DNA of 64,000 nt from the NCBI RefSeq assembly GCF_036850765.1, contig NC_089493.1, positions 126,362,239 to 126,426,238 of the forward strand, written 5' to 3'. The translations under genes were made by a program, and so were the position numbers. A model generated the notes under the pieces. It made no database searches. It saw only the letters and a program-made list of their open reading frames with translations, and was not told the origin of the DNA. Source of the DNA: Saccopteryx bilineata (taxonomy: Eukaryota; Chordata; Mammalia; Chiroptera; Emballonuridae). This document shows, piece by piece, positions 35,361-47,406 of the stretch. The first letter of the stretch is position 1. Each line of letters begins with the position of its first letter.

Positions 35361-35699
35361 AAATGCAACTGATTTCTGGATGTTTATTTTGTATCCTGCT
35401 ACTTTACTGAATTCATTTATCAATTCTAGTAGTTTTTTGGTGGAATCTTTAGGGTTCTCTATATAAAGTATCATGCCATCTGCAAATAATGACAATTCTA
35501 CTTCCCTTTCCAAATTGGATGCTTTTTCTTTCTTCTTGTCTGATTGCTGTGGCTAGACTTCCAATACTGTATTGAATAACAGTGATGATAGCAGATACTC
35601 TAGTTTGTTTCTGACCTTAAGGGGAATGCTTGTAGTTTTTGTTCCTTGGCCTACTCTAGCAGTCTGGAAAGTAGTCCACTTTAGTTACTCCACCATGAG

Positions 35700-36066
35700 G
35701 AAGTCAAGCTGAACAGACCCCAAGTGATATAAGCCTATGTTAACTAGAAGAAATGGTTTTGCAACAAGAAGACAAGAAGAACCCAAAGAAAGTTTTTGCA
35801 ATTAGCTTTGAAATGCTAACTTTATAGACTGGGGGAAGAACCAGGTAGCCAGTGGCAAAGCATTTAGTAAGACTGTGCTTCAGAGACTGAAGGCCTTGAG
35901 TATTTATAAGAATAATAATGCTTGTTGCTCCCAACCTGTGGAAGAGATTGCTGACAGTGATGAAGACAGTGACAGGATAGGACCAACCAACGACGTGTGG
36001 AGCAAGTACAACCTAAGATTTTTAGGTAATCCCAGTGAATGTGAGAATGCAGAGATCTTTTAATAC
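35700..36066 (+). pseudogene. Unidentified broken reading frame, possible processed pseudogene
   Basis: Two frames join into one plausible protein. MVLQQEDKKNPKKVFAIS begins near 35754 and runs to a stop near 35826. The neighbouring frame then runs from about 35812 to a stop at 36061-36063, with DWGKNQVASGKAFSK, LQRLKALSIYKNNNACCSQ and ADSDEDSDRIGPTNDVWSKY. The composition (K-rich, then a short acidic DSDEDSD patch) looks protein-like. No splice sites and no tail were found. I do not recognise the parent gene. It could be chance. Confidence 0.35.
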
Positions 36067-36794
36067 CAACAATTGTAGAAAGGTATGTCCAGTAGCAGAA
36101 CTTACAAAAGCTATTAGTCTGGGATGGCCGTCAAGATAGAAAATACTGAAGCCAAAAATGAGGAGCCCAACGGCCAGTGGCCAGTAGGGTCAAGCATCAC
36201 CAAGGATGGACATTGCCCTGTAGCTCCACTCAGAGCTCAGTTCTTCATTTGTGTTCACCTATAACCATCCTGCCAGCTTTCTTTCAGTCACTGAGTCTGT
36301 GGCTTGTATTCACGGGCCAGGAAGAAACTGTATGAGCTCCCCGCTCCACTCTTCTTTCTCCTTCGGTCCATTTTTCTAACCTTTACTGTCTGTACATCTT
36401 TCTCTGCTTCTAAAACCTCTCTCAACATCAACCATTTTTTCCATGTCTGTCTTCTCTCTATATACTTTTCTTCTTTCATTTTTGTCCCAAATATTCCTGT
36501 AATTCTCTTCCTACCATTCCAGCTCCACCCTCTCAATGCTGTTTCTCTCTCAAGCTTCTCATCACAAAGAGCACCTTTCCCTCCCTCTCACTCACTAATT
36601 TCTTGGTGTGTTTGTTTCCGAGGGTCTTCTGAGCCCCCTGTGACTATTTATAAACATCTCTATGTTGATCTCGATCTCACGCAGTTATGCTCAGGAACAC
36701 ACGTGCCAGGGGATGTGAAAGGTTCTGACAAGCAGCCTCTGAACCCACTCCAGGCAAGGGAGATGGTGACACATGTAACACCCAGTTTATCTCC
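36067..36794. other. Intergenic sequence, nothing recognised
   Basis: Pyrimidine-rich in 36330-36600. A 205-codon ORF (36304-36921) crosses from it into the hAT MITE and is judged spurious. Confidence 0.4.
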
Positions 36795-36802
36795 TGCTAG
36801 AC

Positions 36803-37132
36803 CAGGGGTCCCCAAACTACGGCCCGCGGGCCAAGTGCAGCCCCCTGAGGCCATTTATCCAGTCCCCACCACACTTCTGGAAGGCGCACCTGTTCATTGG
36901 TGGTCAGTGAGAGGAGCATAGTTCCCACTGAAATACTGGTCAGTTTGTTGATTTAAATTTACTTGTTCTTTATTTTAAATATTGTATTTGTTCCCGTTTT
37001 GTTTTTTTACTTAAAAATAAGGTATGTGCAGTGTGCATAGGGATTTGTTCATAGTTTTTTTTATACTCCGGCCCTCCAACGGTCTGAGGGACAGAGAACT
37101 GGCCCCCTATGTAAAAAGTTTGGGGACCCCTG
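36803..37132. mobile_element. hAT-type MITE with perfect 8-bp target duplication
   Basis: The ends begin CAGGGGTCCCCAAACT on both strands, forming long terminal inverted repeats (GGCCCGCGGGCC on one side, GGGGGCC on the other). The direct repeat TGCTAGAC is identical at 36795-36802 and 37133-37140. It is 330 bp with no coding capacity. The 8-bp duplication and CAGGGG tip are diagnostic of the hAT superfamily. Confidence 0.95.
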
Positions 37133-37550
37133 TGCTAGACTATGACTTCCTTGAATGAGGGACAGTTCTTGGACCTTAAAGAATATGTGTGTTTATTAAA
37201 CTGGCCTTTTGTTACCAAAAAGAAAATTTTAGTAATGGTTGGCATCATCGACTACAATAAAAGCAGGGCACAGCAATATAATATATTAAATTTGAAAAAT
37301 CATTGGAAACCATGGGATATTTTTCAAAATCACAATTTTGAATGTAAATGGCTCAACGGCAGTGATGGAACTTCTGCCCATATTCCATATGCATCCTTCC
37401 ATGCTCACCATTCCATACAATTGTCAAGTGAAAGACACCAAGAATGCCAGAGTAGAATCAGCTCCTTACATTCAGCTCCTTATTCTGTAGATCAGAATAA
37501 GCCTGTAATATCCTGTTTTTACCAGAAAGCAATAATTATATATATATGTA
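37133..37550. other. Intergenic sequence, nothing recognised
   Basis: Contains the right target duplication of the MITE and AT-rich low-copy sequence. A long ORF over 37142-37705 runs into the SINE and is not credible. Confidence 0.4.
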
Positions 37551-37774
37551 TTTTTCCTTTTCCCAGTAAGAGGGAGATAGAAAGGCAGACTCCCACATGT
37601 GCCCTGACCAGTATCTACCTGGCAACCAAGCCGGCACTGAGGATAGCTCAACCAAGCAGATTGTTGGGGCGGGGGGCAGATGGTCGCTTCTCATGTATAT
37701 CCTGACTGGGAATTGAACCCGGGACATCCATATGCTGGGCCAACACTCTATCCACTGAACCACCAGCTAGGGAC
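37551..37774 (-). repeat. tRNA-derived SINE variant (antisense)
   Basis: Antisense of a tRNA-like head (CCAACACTCTATCCACTGAAC, B box as GGGAATTGAACCCGGG) with a body containing CACATGTGCCCTGACCAG. It differs from types A and B and is diverged, probably an older related family. Confidence 0.8.
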
Positions 37775-37805
37775 TAATTTTATATTTTAAAAAAATGTTA
37801 GGGGT

Positions 37806-38200
37806 GGCCCTGGCCAGGTTGGCTCGGCGGTAGAACATTGGCCCAGAGTGTGGAAGTCCTGGGTTCGATTCCCAGCCAGGGCACACAGTAGAAGCGCCCA
37901 TCTGCTTATCTGCTTATCCACCCTTCCCCTTCTCCTTTCTACCTCTCTCTTTTCCTCCCACAGCCAAGGCTCCATTGGAGCAAAGTTGGCCTGGGTGCTG
38001 AGGATGGCTCCATGGCCTCCGCCTCAGGGGCTAGAATGGCTCTGGTTGCAGTGGAGCAACACCCCAGATGGGCAGAACATCGCCCCCTGGTGGGCATGCT
38101 GGGTGGATCCTGGTCAGGCGCATGTAGGAGTCTGTCTGTCTTCTGCCACCACCACCCCCGACCCCACCCCCGCTTCTCACTTCAGGAAAATACAAAAATA
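37806..38200 (+). repeat. tRNA-derived SINE, type A
   Basis: Head GGCCCTGGCCAGGTTGGCTC to A-tail. AATGTTAGGGG is duplicated at 37794-37804 and 38201-38211. Confidence 0.94.
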
Positions 38201-38617
38201 AATGTTAGGGGCAATATCAAAAGGCCAAAGGATGTAATATAAGGGTTTCCATTGACCAAGTTGTGATAACTGAAGTACAAAATGTTATTATTATGATTAC
38301 TTGGAATAAGTTGAGGCTAGGAAAGATCATGGATACATAATTATTCTCAAGAGAAAAAAGTTACATAATGAATATAAAAATATAGTTGCAATACAAAAAA
38401 ATTAATAACCAATTATGGATTTGTTTCTTGTTGATGGATTTTAACATGACTGTTGTTTATGTATAGACATTCTGGCTCCCCCACTAAATTACTGTTTTTT
38501 ATAAAAATATAAGTATATATGCACATATTTGATTCCAAGAAAAAATAAAATTATGGAACTGAGTAAACAAACCAATAATGTAGGAAAATACAGGACCCAA
38601 CAAGAAGAAGAAGTATA
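38201..38617. other. AT-rich intergenic sequence, nothing recognised
   Basis: Low complexity and probably old repeat. No ORF of interest. Confidence 0.4.
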
Positions 38618-38975
38618 GGCCCTGGCCTGTTGGCTCAGTGGTACAGTGTCGGCCCAGTGTGTGGATGTCTTGGGTTTGATTCCCAATCAGGGCACACAGG
38701 AGAAGCAACCATCTGTTTATCCACCCCTCTCCTTCTACCTTCTCTCTCTTCCCCTCCCACAGCCATGGCTCGATTGGTTCAAGCGCTTCAGCCCCAGGCA
38801 CTGAGAGTGGCTCCATGGAGTCTCTGGCCTCAGACGCTAAAAGTAGCTTGGTTGCAAGCATGGCCCCAGATAGGTAGAGCATCAGCCCCAGATGGGGGTT
38901 GCCAGGTAGATCCCGGTCCAAGGCACATGCAGTAGTCTGTCTTTCTATCTCCCCTCATCTCACTTGGAAAAGAAG
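38618..38975 (+). repeat. tRNA-derived SINE, type A (diverged)
   Basis: Head GGCCCTGGCCTGTTGGCTCA. The body is diverged and the tail is decayed (GGAAAAGAAGGAAATAGAGG), so this is an older copy than its neighbours. Confidence 0.88.
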
Positions 38976-41366
38976 GAAATAGAGGAAAGAGAGAGGACTG
39001 CTTTGGTTGGTACTGAGATTAGCATAATAATTTAGGTGGAAAGAAGGTACAATACCTAATCAGGATCAGTGATCACACAATTACCAAGCAGAAGAAGAGT
39101 TCAAAGTGTGTTCCAAAAAGATGAAATAGTCAAATGTTCCAAAGAGGAAGCATGTATTACCAATACCTAATGCCTCATCTCATAGGAAATGAAACCATAG
39201 ATGTCCCTACTCGTTTTAATAAAATACCAACAAGGAACACATATTTCTTTAAAAAGGTAATAGACCAAGTCAATATATCATACTGATAGAACAGTGGGTT
39301 TTGCAATTTTGACAAGTGAGACTTTAAAAGTACTACCTCATTTCCTGAAAGACACCAGGTTGTAAAAAAAATTAAACTCAAGTGAAGGTGTGATCTTAAA
39401 AATTATGTTGCAGTAAGGTCAGAAGTTCATGAAAACTAGTGATGAGTCCTGCCCCCAGACCAAAAATGGGTCAGCCAGTTCCCCACTTCCTGCAGCCAGG
39501 GCTAAGCTGGGTGTGTACACTTTTCCTTCTGGGTCTAGTACTATCACTTCCCCCAAGGGGAGAGATAAGAATATATTACTGAAACCGTAGATATTAAAAT
39601 AAGTATATTAATATCCCCTAGGAAGGTATAAAACAAGCACATAAATTATCAAAGGAATGAATAAATCTATTGTTCTGAGGCTTTAGAATACATTGTAATA
39701 AGCTTTTTAGTCTGCATTTATGAAAGTTTTATGATATCTGAAGTGTTCAAAAATAATCAGCCATCGTAAATGCATAATTGCATTTTAAATGATTGAAAAG
39801 AATTTAATCAAATTATAGTAAGCTTAAATTTTCAAGATAATTTGTTTTTAACATATCTGCTTATTAGGTATATGAGTTCAATAATCTAAGCATTAAACAA
39901 AATACAAGTTTCCGGTTCCTGACAGGAAGATTAAGAAACCTGTGCTGTAAGGTCTCTTTTCTGACATCATCTCCAAGGAAACTAGAGACAGGGATTGAAA
40001 AAAACCTTTGTTGCTTATTAAAATTGCCCAGGGAGTTATAGGAACAATTGCTAGTCAAAAGGCTCCTTGCACCAATTATATTAAAATCTCCAGGAGCAGA
40101 ACCTGGGCATTATTATTTTTAAATATCCTCAGGTCCAATGACTATGCAGCCAAGGTTGAGAAACTGATAGAGGAGGAAGAAGGCAGAGTCTGTGGAACTA
40201 ACGTAAAACTCTGAGAGGGTAGTAAGGAGACAAAGACAGTTGTGAACAGGTGTAGAAGTTGTGGCAGTCTGGGATGTTGGGGACACTGTGGGGCAATAGG
40301 TACAGCTACGGAGGGAAAATTTTGTTATCACCTGTTCTCATTGCTTTAGCAAGACCATTTTCAGCTCTATCATTTCCACAGAATGGAAATTAGCAAGAGC
40401 GGCCCAGATACCAGGTGTTTGTGTGGTGAAATTGAAGGGTTGGGGAGGTGGTGGTGGGGGTACCAGGGCTATGGGAACACACGTGTGATAACTAGCTGCC
40501 CTGGGGTGTTTGCTCCCTCATTTTTTTTCTCTCCTTTCAAGGACAGTGGATTGCAAACTCAGAGGTTCTGTCTTTCCAAGAATTGAAGGGTGATTCTCTG
40601 ATGAAGGCAGGGCCTGATGGTGCTGGGGATAGAGTTGGTCTGCGCACAGTTCTGTGATGTGTGGTGCTCTCATTCCCAGAGCCCTCCCCCAAGCTTTTCC
40701 ACAAATGTCCTGAAGGTCTGTGCCACACAGACTGTGTTCTCTGGCCACAGTGCAATTATGCTAGAAAGAAATAACAGAAAAGAGTAATTGTTGGGTGGCA
40801 ATTCTCTACAGGTCTCTTGTGTTTCTCTAAGTTGTTCAAGCAGAGACATTATCAGCTTTTATCTGGATTATCTTTTCAAAGATGTTTATATAGCAAACAG
40901 CCTTGGAAAATAAAGATGGTATCTCCCTTCTTGGCAGAAGGTGGGTTTGTTTGCTGTCCTGTAGAAATGAAGATAATGTCTCCTTCTGGGGCAAAGATTG
41001 GGAGAGTTGGCTAACATCCCTTACAAAAGATTGGGATTTTCTGATCTTAGATTCTTTCAATGGTGATTTAAACCCACTCTCCTGGTTGCACACACAATCG
41101 CTCTTGTGGGACATGGGAGGCAGGTGGAATCCAACGAGAAAATACAGTAATTGAGGCTTAGTCTTTGATCAGGAATATCATGTCTTCTGTCGGCAGTTTT
41201 GAAACTGTGTCTGGCTGCCTTGTTAGCTTGTAAGTAGGGCAACACCCAAGACTCTTTACAGTCCTTGATAATAATTAAACAAAAACAAAAAACAACAAAA
41301 ACCCCTTAAGTCTGGATATGAAATAACAAACAACTAAATAATCTTAAGATTTAAAAAAAACTCATG
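38976..41366. other. Intergenic sequence with few recognised repeats
   Basis: A MER5A-like stretch lies at about 40040-40160. The rest is low-copy. Short ORFs at 40400-41250 on both strands overlap each other without supporting signals, so I call none of them genes. Confidence 0.4.
40040..40160 (+). repeat. MER5A-like ancient hAT MITE fragment
   Basis: The text order (ATTAAAATCTCCAGGAGCAG, then GCCAAGGTTGAGAAAC) resembles the familiar MER5A consensus. Strongly diverged. Confidence 0.4.
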
Positions 41367-41577
41367 GCCTGACCTGTGGTGGTACAGTGGATAAAGCATT
41401 GACCTGGAAAGCTGAGGTTGCCAATTCAAAACCCTGGGCTTGCCCAGTCAAGGCACATACAGGAAGCAACTACCATGAGTTAATACTTTCTGTTTCTCCC
41501 CCCTCTTTTTTTCTCTCCCTCCTTCTCTCTCTCTCCTCTCTCTAAAACTCAATAAATAAAATGTAAAAAAATTTAAA
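41367..41577 (+). repeat. tRNA-derived SINE, type B short form
   Basis: Head GCCTGACCTGTGGTGGTACA, then a pol III B-box region, GGGCTTGCCCAGTCAAGGCA, (CT)n and an A-tail. The short direct repeat AACTCATG lies at both ends. Confidence 0.92.
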
Positions 41578-41589
41578 AAGAACTCATGA

Positions 41590-41687
41590 AGGTATTATAG
41601 AAAACAATAAACTGAAAGTATTTTAAGCCAAAATGCTTGGACAAGGTAGTATTTGGAGGGAAATTTATAAATTTAAATCAATTTAAT
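41590..41687 (+). repeat. Old L1 ORF2 fragment, left half (continues at 48029)
   Basis: TATTTGGAGGGAAATTTATAA is old L1 ORF2 sequence. It stops at the 14-bp target site of the younger L1 and resumes at 48029, so the younger L1 landed in the older one. Confidence 0.6.
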
Positions 41688-41820
41688 AAGACTCAAGTAA
41701 GCTAGAAATAACACAACTGAAAATTGGAGACAGACAACACCAAACCTAGACTCAACCAGCCCTACAAACAACACACCCAAACACACAGACATAAAGAGAA
41801 GACAGAGAAGTGCAATACAA

Positions 41821-42412
41821 ATGAAACAACAAGAGAAATCTCCAGAAAAGGAACTGAGTGATATGGAAATAACCAAGCTGCTGGATGCAGAGTTTAGAAT
41901 AATGATTGTTAGGATGCTTAGGGATCTTAGAACAACAATGGATGGTCATTACAAACACCTAAATAAAGAAATAGCAAGTATAAAAAAGGACATTGAAATA
42001 TTAAAAAAGAATCAGTCGGAGGTGACAAATACAATATCAGAAATAAAGACCACAATGGAAGGAATTAAAAGCAGGATGGATGAAGCTGAGGATTGAATCA
42101 GCAAGTTGGAGAACAAGATGAATAAAGGCATGAGAGCAGAGCAGAAAAAAGAAAAGAGACTCAAAAAGTCTGAGGAAACTCAGAGAGCTCTATGACAACA
42201 TGAAGAGAAATAACATCCACATCATAGGGGTTCCTGAAGAAGAAGAGAAAGAACAAGGGATAGAGGCTTTATCCAATCAAATCATAGCTGCCTGACCTGT
42301 GGTGGCGCAGTGGATAAAGTGTCGACCTGGGAATACTGAGGTCGCCGGTTCAAAACCCTGGGCTTGCCTGGCCAAGGCACATATAAGAGTTGATGCCTTA
42401 TCTCCTCTCCCT

Positions 42413-42453
<41 letters not shown>

Positions 42454-42931
42454 ATCTCTCTCTCTACAAAAACTGAATAAAGTTAAAAATAAAATTTAAA
42501 AAAAAATCATAGCAGAAAACTTCCCTAAATTGATGCAAGGAAGGTTCTCACAAGTTCAAGAAGCACAGAGAACTCCATTAAAGAAAAACCCCAAAAGACC
42601 TACACCAAGACACATCATAATTAAAATACCAAAGCTAAGCGATAAAGAGAAAATATTAAAAGCAGCTAGAGAAAAGAAGGCTATCACCTACAAAAGAGCC
42701 CCCATAAGGATGACATCAGACTTCTCAACAGAAACACTGAGGCCAGAAGGGAATGGCAAGAAATATTCAAAGTAATGCAGAACAAGAACCTACAACCAAG
42801 ACTACTTTATCCAGCAAGGCTATTGTTTAAAATTGAAGGAGAAATAAAAAGCTTCCCAGACAAAAAGAAACCTCAAAGAATTCATTACAACCAAACCAAT
42901 GCTGCAGGAAATGTTAAGGGGCCTGTTGTAA
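41821..42931 (+). pseudogene. L1 ORF1, broken by a SINE
   Basis: Starts MKQQEKSPEKELSDMEITKL, followed by a coiled coil (HLNKEIASIKKDIEILKK). A stop lies at about 42094. A frameshift and the SINE at 42290-42503 follow, then the C-terminal domain (TPRHIIIKIPKLSDKEKILK, QNKNLQPRLLYPARLLFK) ending near 42931. In working L1s ORF1 forms an RNA-binding trimer. Confidence 0.85.
42290..42503 (+). repeat. tRNA-derived SINE, type B short form, in L1 ORF1
   Basis: Head GCCTGACCTGTGGTGGCGCA, B box GGTTCAAAACC, then (CT)n(GT)n at 42412-42455 and an A-tail. AATCATAGC is repeated on both sides. Confidence 0.94.
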
Positions 42932-43063
42932 ACAGATCAAAGTGGGGAAAAATATACCAAAAGAGGAATACAGCATTAAACAATAAAATGGCAGTAAACA
43001 ACTACATATCAATAATAACCTTAAATGTAAATGGTTAAATGATCTAATCAAAAGACATAGGGT

Positions 43064-43436
43064 AGCCCTGGTGAGTTGGCTCAGTGGTAGAGCGTTGGCC
43101 TGGCATGCAGGAGTCCCAGGTTTGATTCCCGGCCAGGACACACAGGAGAGGTGCCCATCTGCTTCTCCACTCCTCCCCCTCTCCTTCCTCTCTGTCTCTC
43201 TATTCCCCTCCTGCAGCCAAGGCTCCATTGGAGCAAAGTTGGCCCAGGTGCTGAGGATGGCTCCATGGCCTCTGCCTCAGGTGCTAGAATGGCCCTGGTT
43301 GCACCAGAGAGTGCCCCAGATGGGCAGAGCATTGCCCCCTGGTGGGCATGCCGGGTGGATCCCAGTCGGGTGCATGTGGGAGTCTGTCTGACTGCCTCCC
43401 TATTTCCAACTTCAGAAAAATACAAAAAAAAAAAAA
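43064..43436 (+). repeat. tRNA-derived SINE, type A, in L1 ORF2
   Basis: Head AGCCCTGGTGAGTTGGCTCA and a full body with an A-tail. The duplication AAAAGAC(A/G)TAGGGTA lies at about 43049-43063 and 43437-43451. The endonuclease sequence continues across it. Confidence 0.94.
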
Positions 43437-44195
43437 AAAGACGTAGGGTAGCTGCATGGATAAGAAAACAGGACCCGTACATATGCTGTCTACAAGAGAC
43501 ACACCTTAAAACAAAAGATGCACATAGACTGAAGGTAAAACAATGGAAGAAAATATTTCATGCAAACAGAAATGAAAAAAAAGCTGAAGTAGCAATACTT
43601 ATATCAGACAAAATAGACTTTAAAACAAAGACTATAGTAAGAGATAAAGCAGGTCACTATGTAATGATAAAGGGAACAATCCAACAGGAAGATATAACCA
43701 TCATAAATATCTACGCACCTATAATAGGAGCACTCAAATATATAAAGCAGAATTTGATGAATATAAAGGGCGAGATCAACAGCAATACTATAATAGTAGG
43801 AGATTTCAATACCCCACTAACATCACTAGATAGATCCTCAAGAAAGAAAATTAACAAAGAAACAGCAGACTTAAAGGACACACTAGATCAACTTGATTAA
43901 ATAGAAACCTTTAGAACCTTTCACCCTAAGGCAGCAGAATATACATTCTTTTCAAGTGCTCCTGGTACATTCTCTAAGATAGACCACATGTTAGGACACA
44001 AAAGCAGTCTCAACAAATTTAAGAAGATTAAAATTATATCAAGCATTTTCTCTGGTCAGAGTGGCATGAAACTAGAAATCAACCACAACGAAAAAACTGA
44101 AAAATACTAAAAAACATGGAAACTAAATAGCATGTTATTAAATAACAAATGGGTTAACAATTAAAATCAAAGAAGAAATTTAAAAAATTCCTAGT

Positions 44196-44354
44196 GCCTA
44201 ACCTGTGGTGGTGCAGTAGATAAAGCGTCGACCTGAAACGCAGAGGTCACCAGTTCCAAACCCTGGGCTTGCCCAGTCAAGGCACATATGGGAGTTGATG
44301 CTTTCTGCTCCTCCCCCCACCCCCTTCTCTAAAGTGAATAAATAAAACCTTTTA
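44196..44354 (+). repeat. tRNA-derived SINE, type B short form, in L1 ORF2
   Basis: Head GCCTAACCTGTGGTGGTGCA to an A-tail. AAAAAATTCCTAG is duplicated at both edges. Confidence 0.93.
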
Positions 44355-46978
44355 AAAAAAATTCCTAGAAACAGATGATAATGACCAAACAACAACTCAA
44401 AATTAATAGGACACAGCAAAAGCAGTCCTGAGAGGAAAGTTCATAGCACTACAGGCATTCCTTAAGAAGCTTAAAAAAGCTCAAATAAACAACTTAACCC
44501 TTCATCTAAAAGAACTAGAAAACGAACACCAAGTAAGGCCCAGAGGTAGTAGAAGGAAGGAAATAATAAAGATCTGAGTGGAAATAAATGACATAGAAGC
44601 TAAAGAAACAATACAGAGGATCAATGAAACAAAGAGCTGGTTCTTTGAAAGGGTAAACAAAATAGATGAACCTTTAACAAGACTCACCAAGAAAAGAAGA
44701 GAGAGGATTCAAATAAATAAAATAAGAAATGAGAGTAGAGAAATAACAACTGACACAACAGAAATACAAAATATTGTAAGAAAATACTATGAAAAACTGT
44801 ATGCCAAAAAATTAAACAACCTAGGTGAAATGGACAGATTCCTTGAAACATATAACCTTCCAAAAATCAATCTGGAAGAATCAGAAAACCTAAACCAACA
44901 GATTACAACAAAAGAGATAGAAAGTTATCAAAAGGCTCCCAAAAAACAAAACTCCTGGGCCTGATGGCTTCACTGGTAAATTTTTCCAAATACTCAAAGA
45001 AGAACTAACTCTATCCTTCCCAAGCTATTTCAAAAAATTCAGGAGGAAGGAAGACTTCCAAGTTCCTTTTATGAGGCAAGCATAATTCTGATTCCAAAAC
45101 CAGGCAAAGACAACACAAAGAAAGAAAATTATAGGCCAATATCCCTGATGAATTTAGATGCTAAAATCCTCAACAAAATATTAGCAAACAGGATCCAGCA
45201 ATACATGAAAAAAATCATACATCATGATCAAGTGGGATTTATTCTGGGGAGGTAAGGAAGTTACAACATTCGTAAATCTATCAATGTTATTCACCACATA
45301 AACAAAAAGGAGAAAAACCACATAATTTCAATAGATGCAGAAAAAGCATTTGATAAAATACAGCACCCATTTATGATCAAAACTCTTAGCAAAGTGGGAA
45401 TACAGAGAACATACCTCAACATGATAAAGGCCATCTATGACAAACCCACATCTAACATTATAATTAATGGACAAAAATTAAAAGCAATTCCCCTAAAATC
45501 AGGAACAAGGCAGGGGTGCCCTCTTTTACCACACTTATTCAACATAGTACTGAAAGTCCTAGCTACAGCAATCAGACAAGAAGTAGAAATAAAAGGCATC
45601 CAAATTGGAAAATAAGAAGTAAAACTATCATTATTTACAGATGTTATGATACTGTATATAGAAAACCCTAAAGTCTCAGTCAAAAAACTACTGGACCTAA
45701 TAAACGAATTCAGCAAGGTGGCAGGATATAAAATTAATACACAGATCAGAGGCATTTTTATACACAAACAATGAACTGTCAGAAAGAGAAATTAAGGAAA
45801 CAATCCCCTTCGCTATTGCAACAAAAAAATAAAGTATCTAGGAGTAAATTTAACCAAGGAGGTTAAAGACTTGTACTCAGAAAATTATAAAACGTTGATA
45901 AAAGAAATTAAGGAAGTCACAAAGAAGTGGAAGCATATGCCGTGCTCATGGTTAGGAAGAATAAACATCATTAAAATGTCTATGTTACCCAAAGCAATTT
46001 ATAAATTCAATGCAATACCGATTAAAATACCAATGACATACTTCAAAGATATAGAACACAGATTTCAAAAATTTATATGGAACCAAAAGAGAACATGATA
46101 GCCTCAGCAATCTTGAAAATGAAGAATAAAGTGGGAAGTATCACACTTCCTGATAATAAGTTATACTGCAAGGCCATTGTACTCAAAACAACTTGGTACT
46201 GGCATCAGAACAGACATATAGATCAATGGAACAGAACAGAGAACCCAGAAATAAACCCACATCTTTATGGACAATTGATATTTGACAAAGGAGGTAAGGA
46301 AATACAATGGAGTAAAGATAGTCTCTTTAACAAATGGTGTTGGGAAAACTGGACAGCTACCTGCAAAAAAATGAAACTAGACCACCAATGTACACCATAC
46401 ACAAAAATAAACTCAAAATGTATAAAGGACTTAAATATAAATCATGAAACCATAAGTATCCTAGGACAAAACTTGGGCAGGAAGCTCACCGACATCTATC
46501 ACAGCAATATCTTTGCTGAATTATCTCCACAGGCAAATAAAATAAAAGACAGGATAAACAAATGGGACTATATCAAACTAAAAAGCTTTTGCACAGCTAA
46601 AGACAATATGAACAGAATAAAAAGACAAACCACACAATGGGAGAACATATTTGACAATACATCTGATAAGGGGTTAATAATCAAAATTTATAAAGAACAT
46701 AAAACTCAACACCAGGAAGACAAATAATACAATAAAAAATGGGCACAGGAAATGAATAGACACTTTTCCAAAGAGTACATACAGATGTCCAATAGACAAA
46801 TGAAAAAATATTCAACATCACTAATTATTAGATAAATGCAAATTAAAATCACAATGAGATACCACCTCACGCCAGTCAGAATGGCACCCATTAACAAAAC
46901 AACAGATAATAAGTGCTGGTGAGGATGTGGAGAAAAGGGAACCCTCCTGCACTGCTGGTGGGAATGCAGACTGGTGCA

Positions 46979-47406
46979 TGCCGCGGACCAGCGCAGCTCC
47001 AAATAACGGTGCGGAATTAAGGAAACACACTTTATCAGAACAAAACCGATGGGACCGGGAGGACTCCTCAAACTGCCTGGCAGCATCTGAGTGCCTCACA
47101 GCCCCAGTTCGCTTTATTATATGGACCTATGCAAATCAAGGACCCTGATACAAAGTTGCACATCAAAGGCTAAGACAGGAACTCTCCCAAGGCAAAAACA
47201 GGATACATTAGTGAAATTTACAAACATCTGAAACAAACAGAGTCAGAGGAAGGGTATGTATATTGCTTCCTGCAACCCAAGGAAGGAAGTGGAGTGAGTG
47301 CAAACACTCAGCATCAAAGCCAAATATGGAGATGGAGGGGGGAAAACTTAGCCCCCTGCCAAGCCTCGAATCTATAATGGCTTTTTGCCATTAACGGTCC
47401 ACAACA
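46979..47406 (-). mobile_element. Solo LTR of a class II-type endogenous retrovirus (antisense)
   Basis: A 428-bp unit starts TG and ends CA and is flanked by GGTGCA at 46973-46978 and 47407-47412. L1 sequence reads straight across when it is ignored. The ends TGCCGCGGACC and GGTCCACAACA are short inverted repeats. On the - strand an AATAAA lies at 47118-47113. The 6-bp duplication is typical of betaretrovirus-like (class II/ERVK) insertions. No internal region remains, so it arose by LTR-LTR recombination. Confidence 0.9.

Larger units (their letters stand above)
33190..35640 (-). mobile_element. L1 (antisense), ORF2 C-terminal half and 3' UTR, split by three SINEs
   Basis: 33190-33431 has old-type L1 3' UTR text (GAATTTATTGGTGTACCACT). 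33604-35640 is ORF2, with the C-terminal region near 33650-33840, [18 protein letters not shown] near 34740, and an RT box near 35475 that reads FADG, so the catalytic Asp pair is broken. SINEs at 33432-33603, 33924-34300 and 34994-35360 interrupt it. The right end is 5'-truncated at about 35640. Confidence 0.8.

Noticed and set aside
34907..35466. ORFs of 153 and 179 codons on opposite strands
   Set aside because: Both run through the GC-rich type A SINE, whose body is open in several frames in every copy.
36304..36921. 205-codon ORF on the + strand
   Set aside because: It starts in pyrimidine-rich low-copy sequence and crosses into the hAT MITE, so it cannot be an ancestral gene.
43151..43900. 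249-codon ORF on the + strand
   Set aside because: It begins inside a SINE body and reads by chance into the L1 endonuclease frame through the SINE tail. No gene start or conserved N-terminus.
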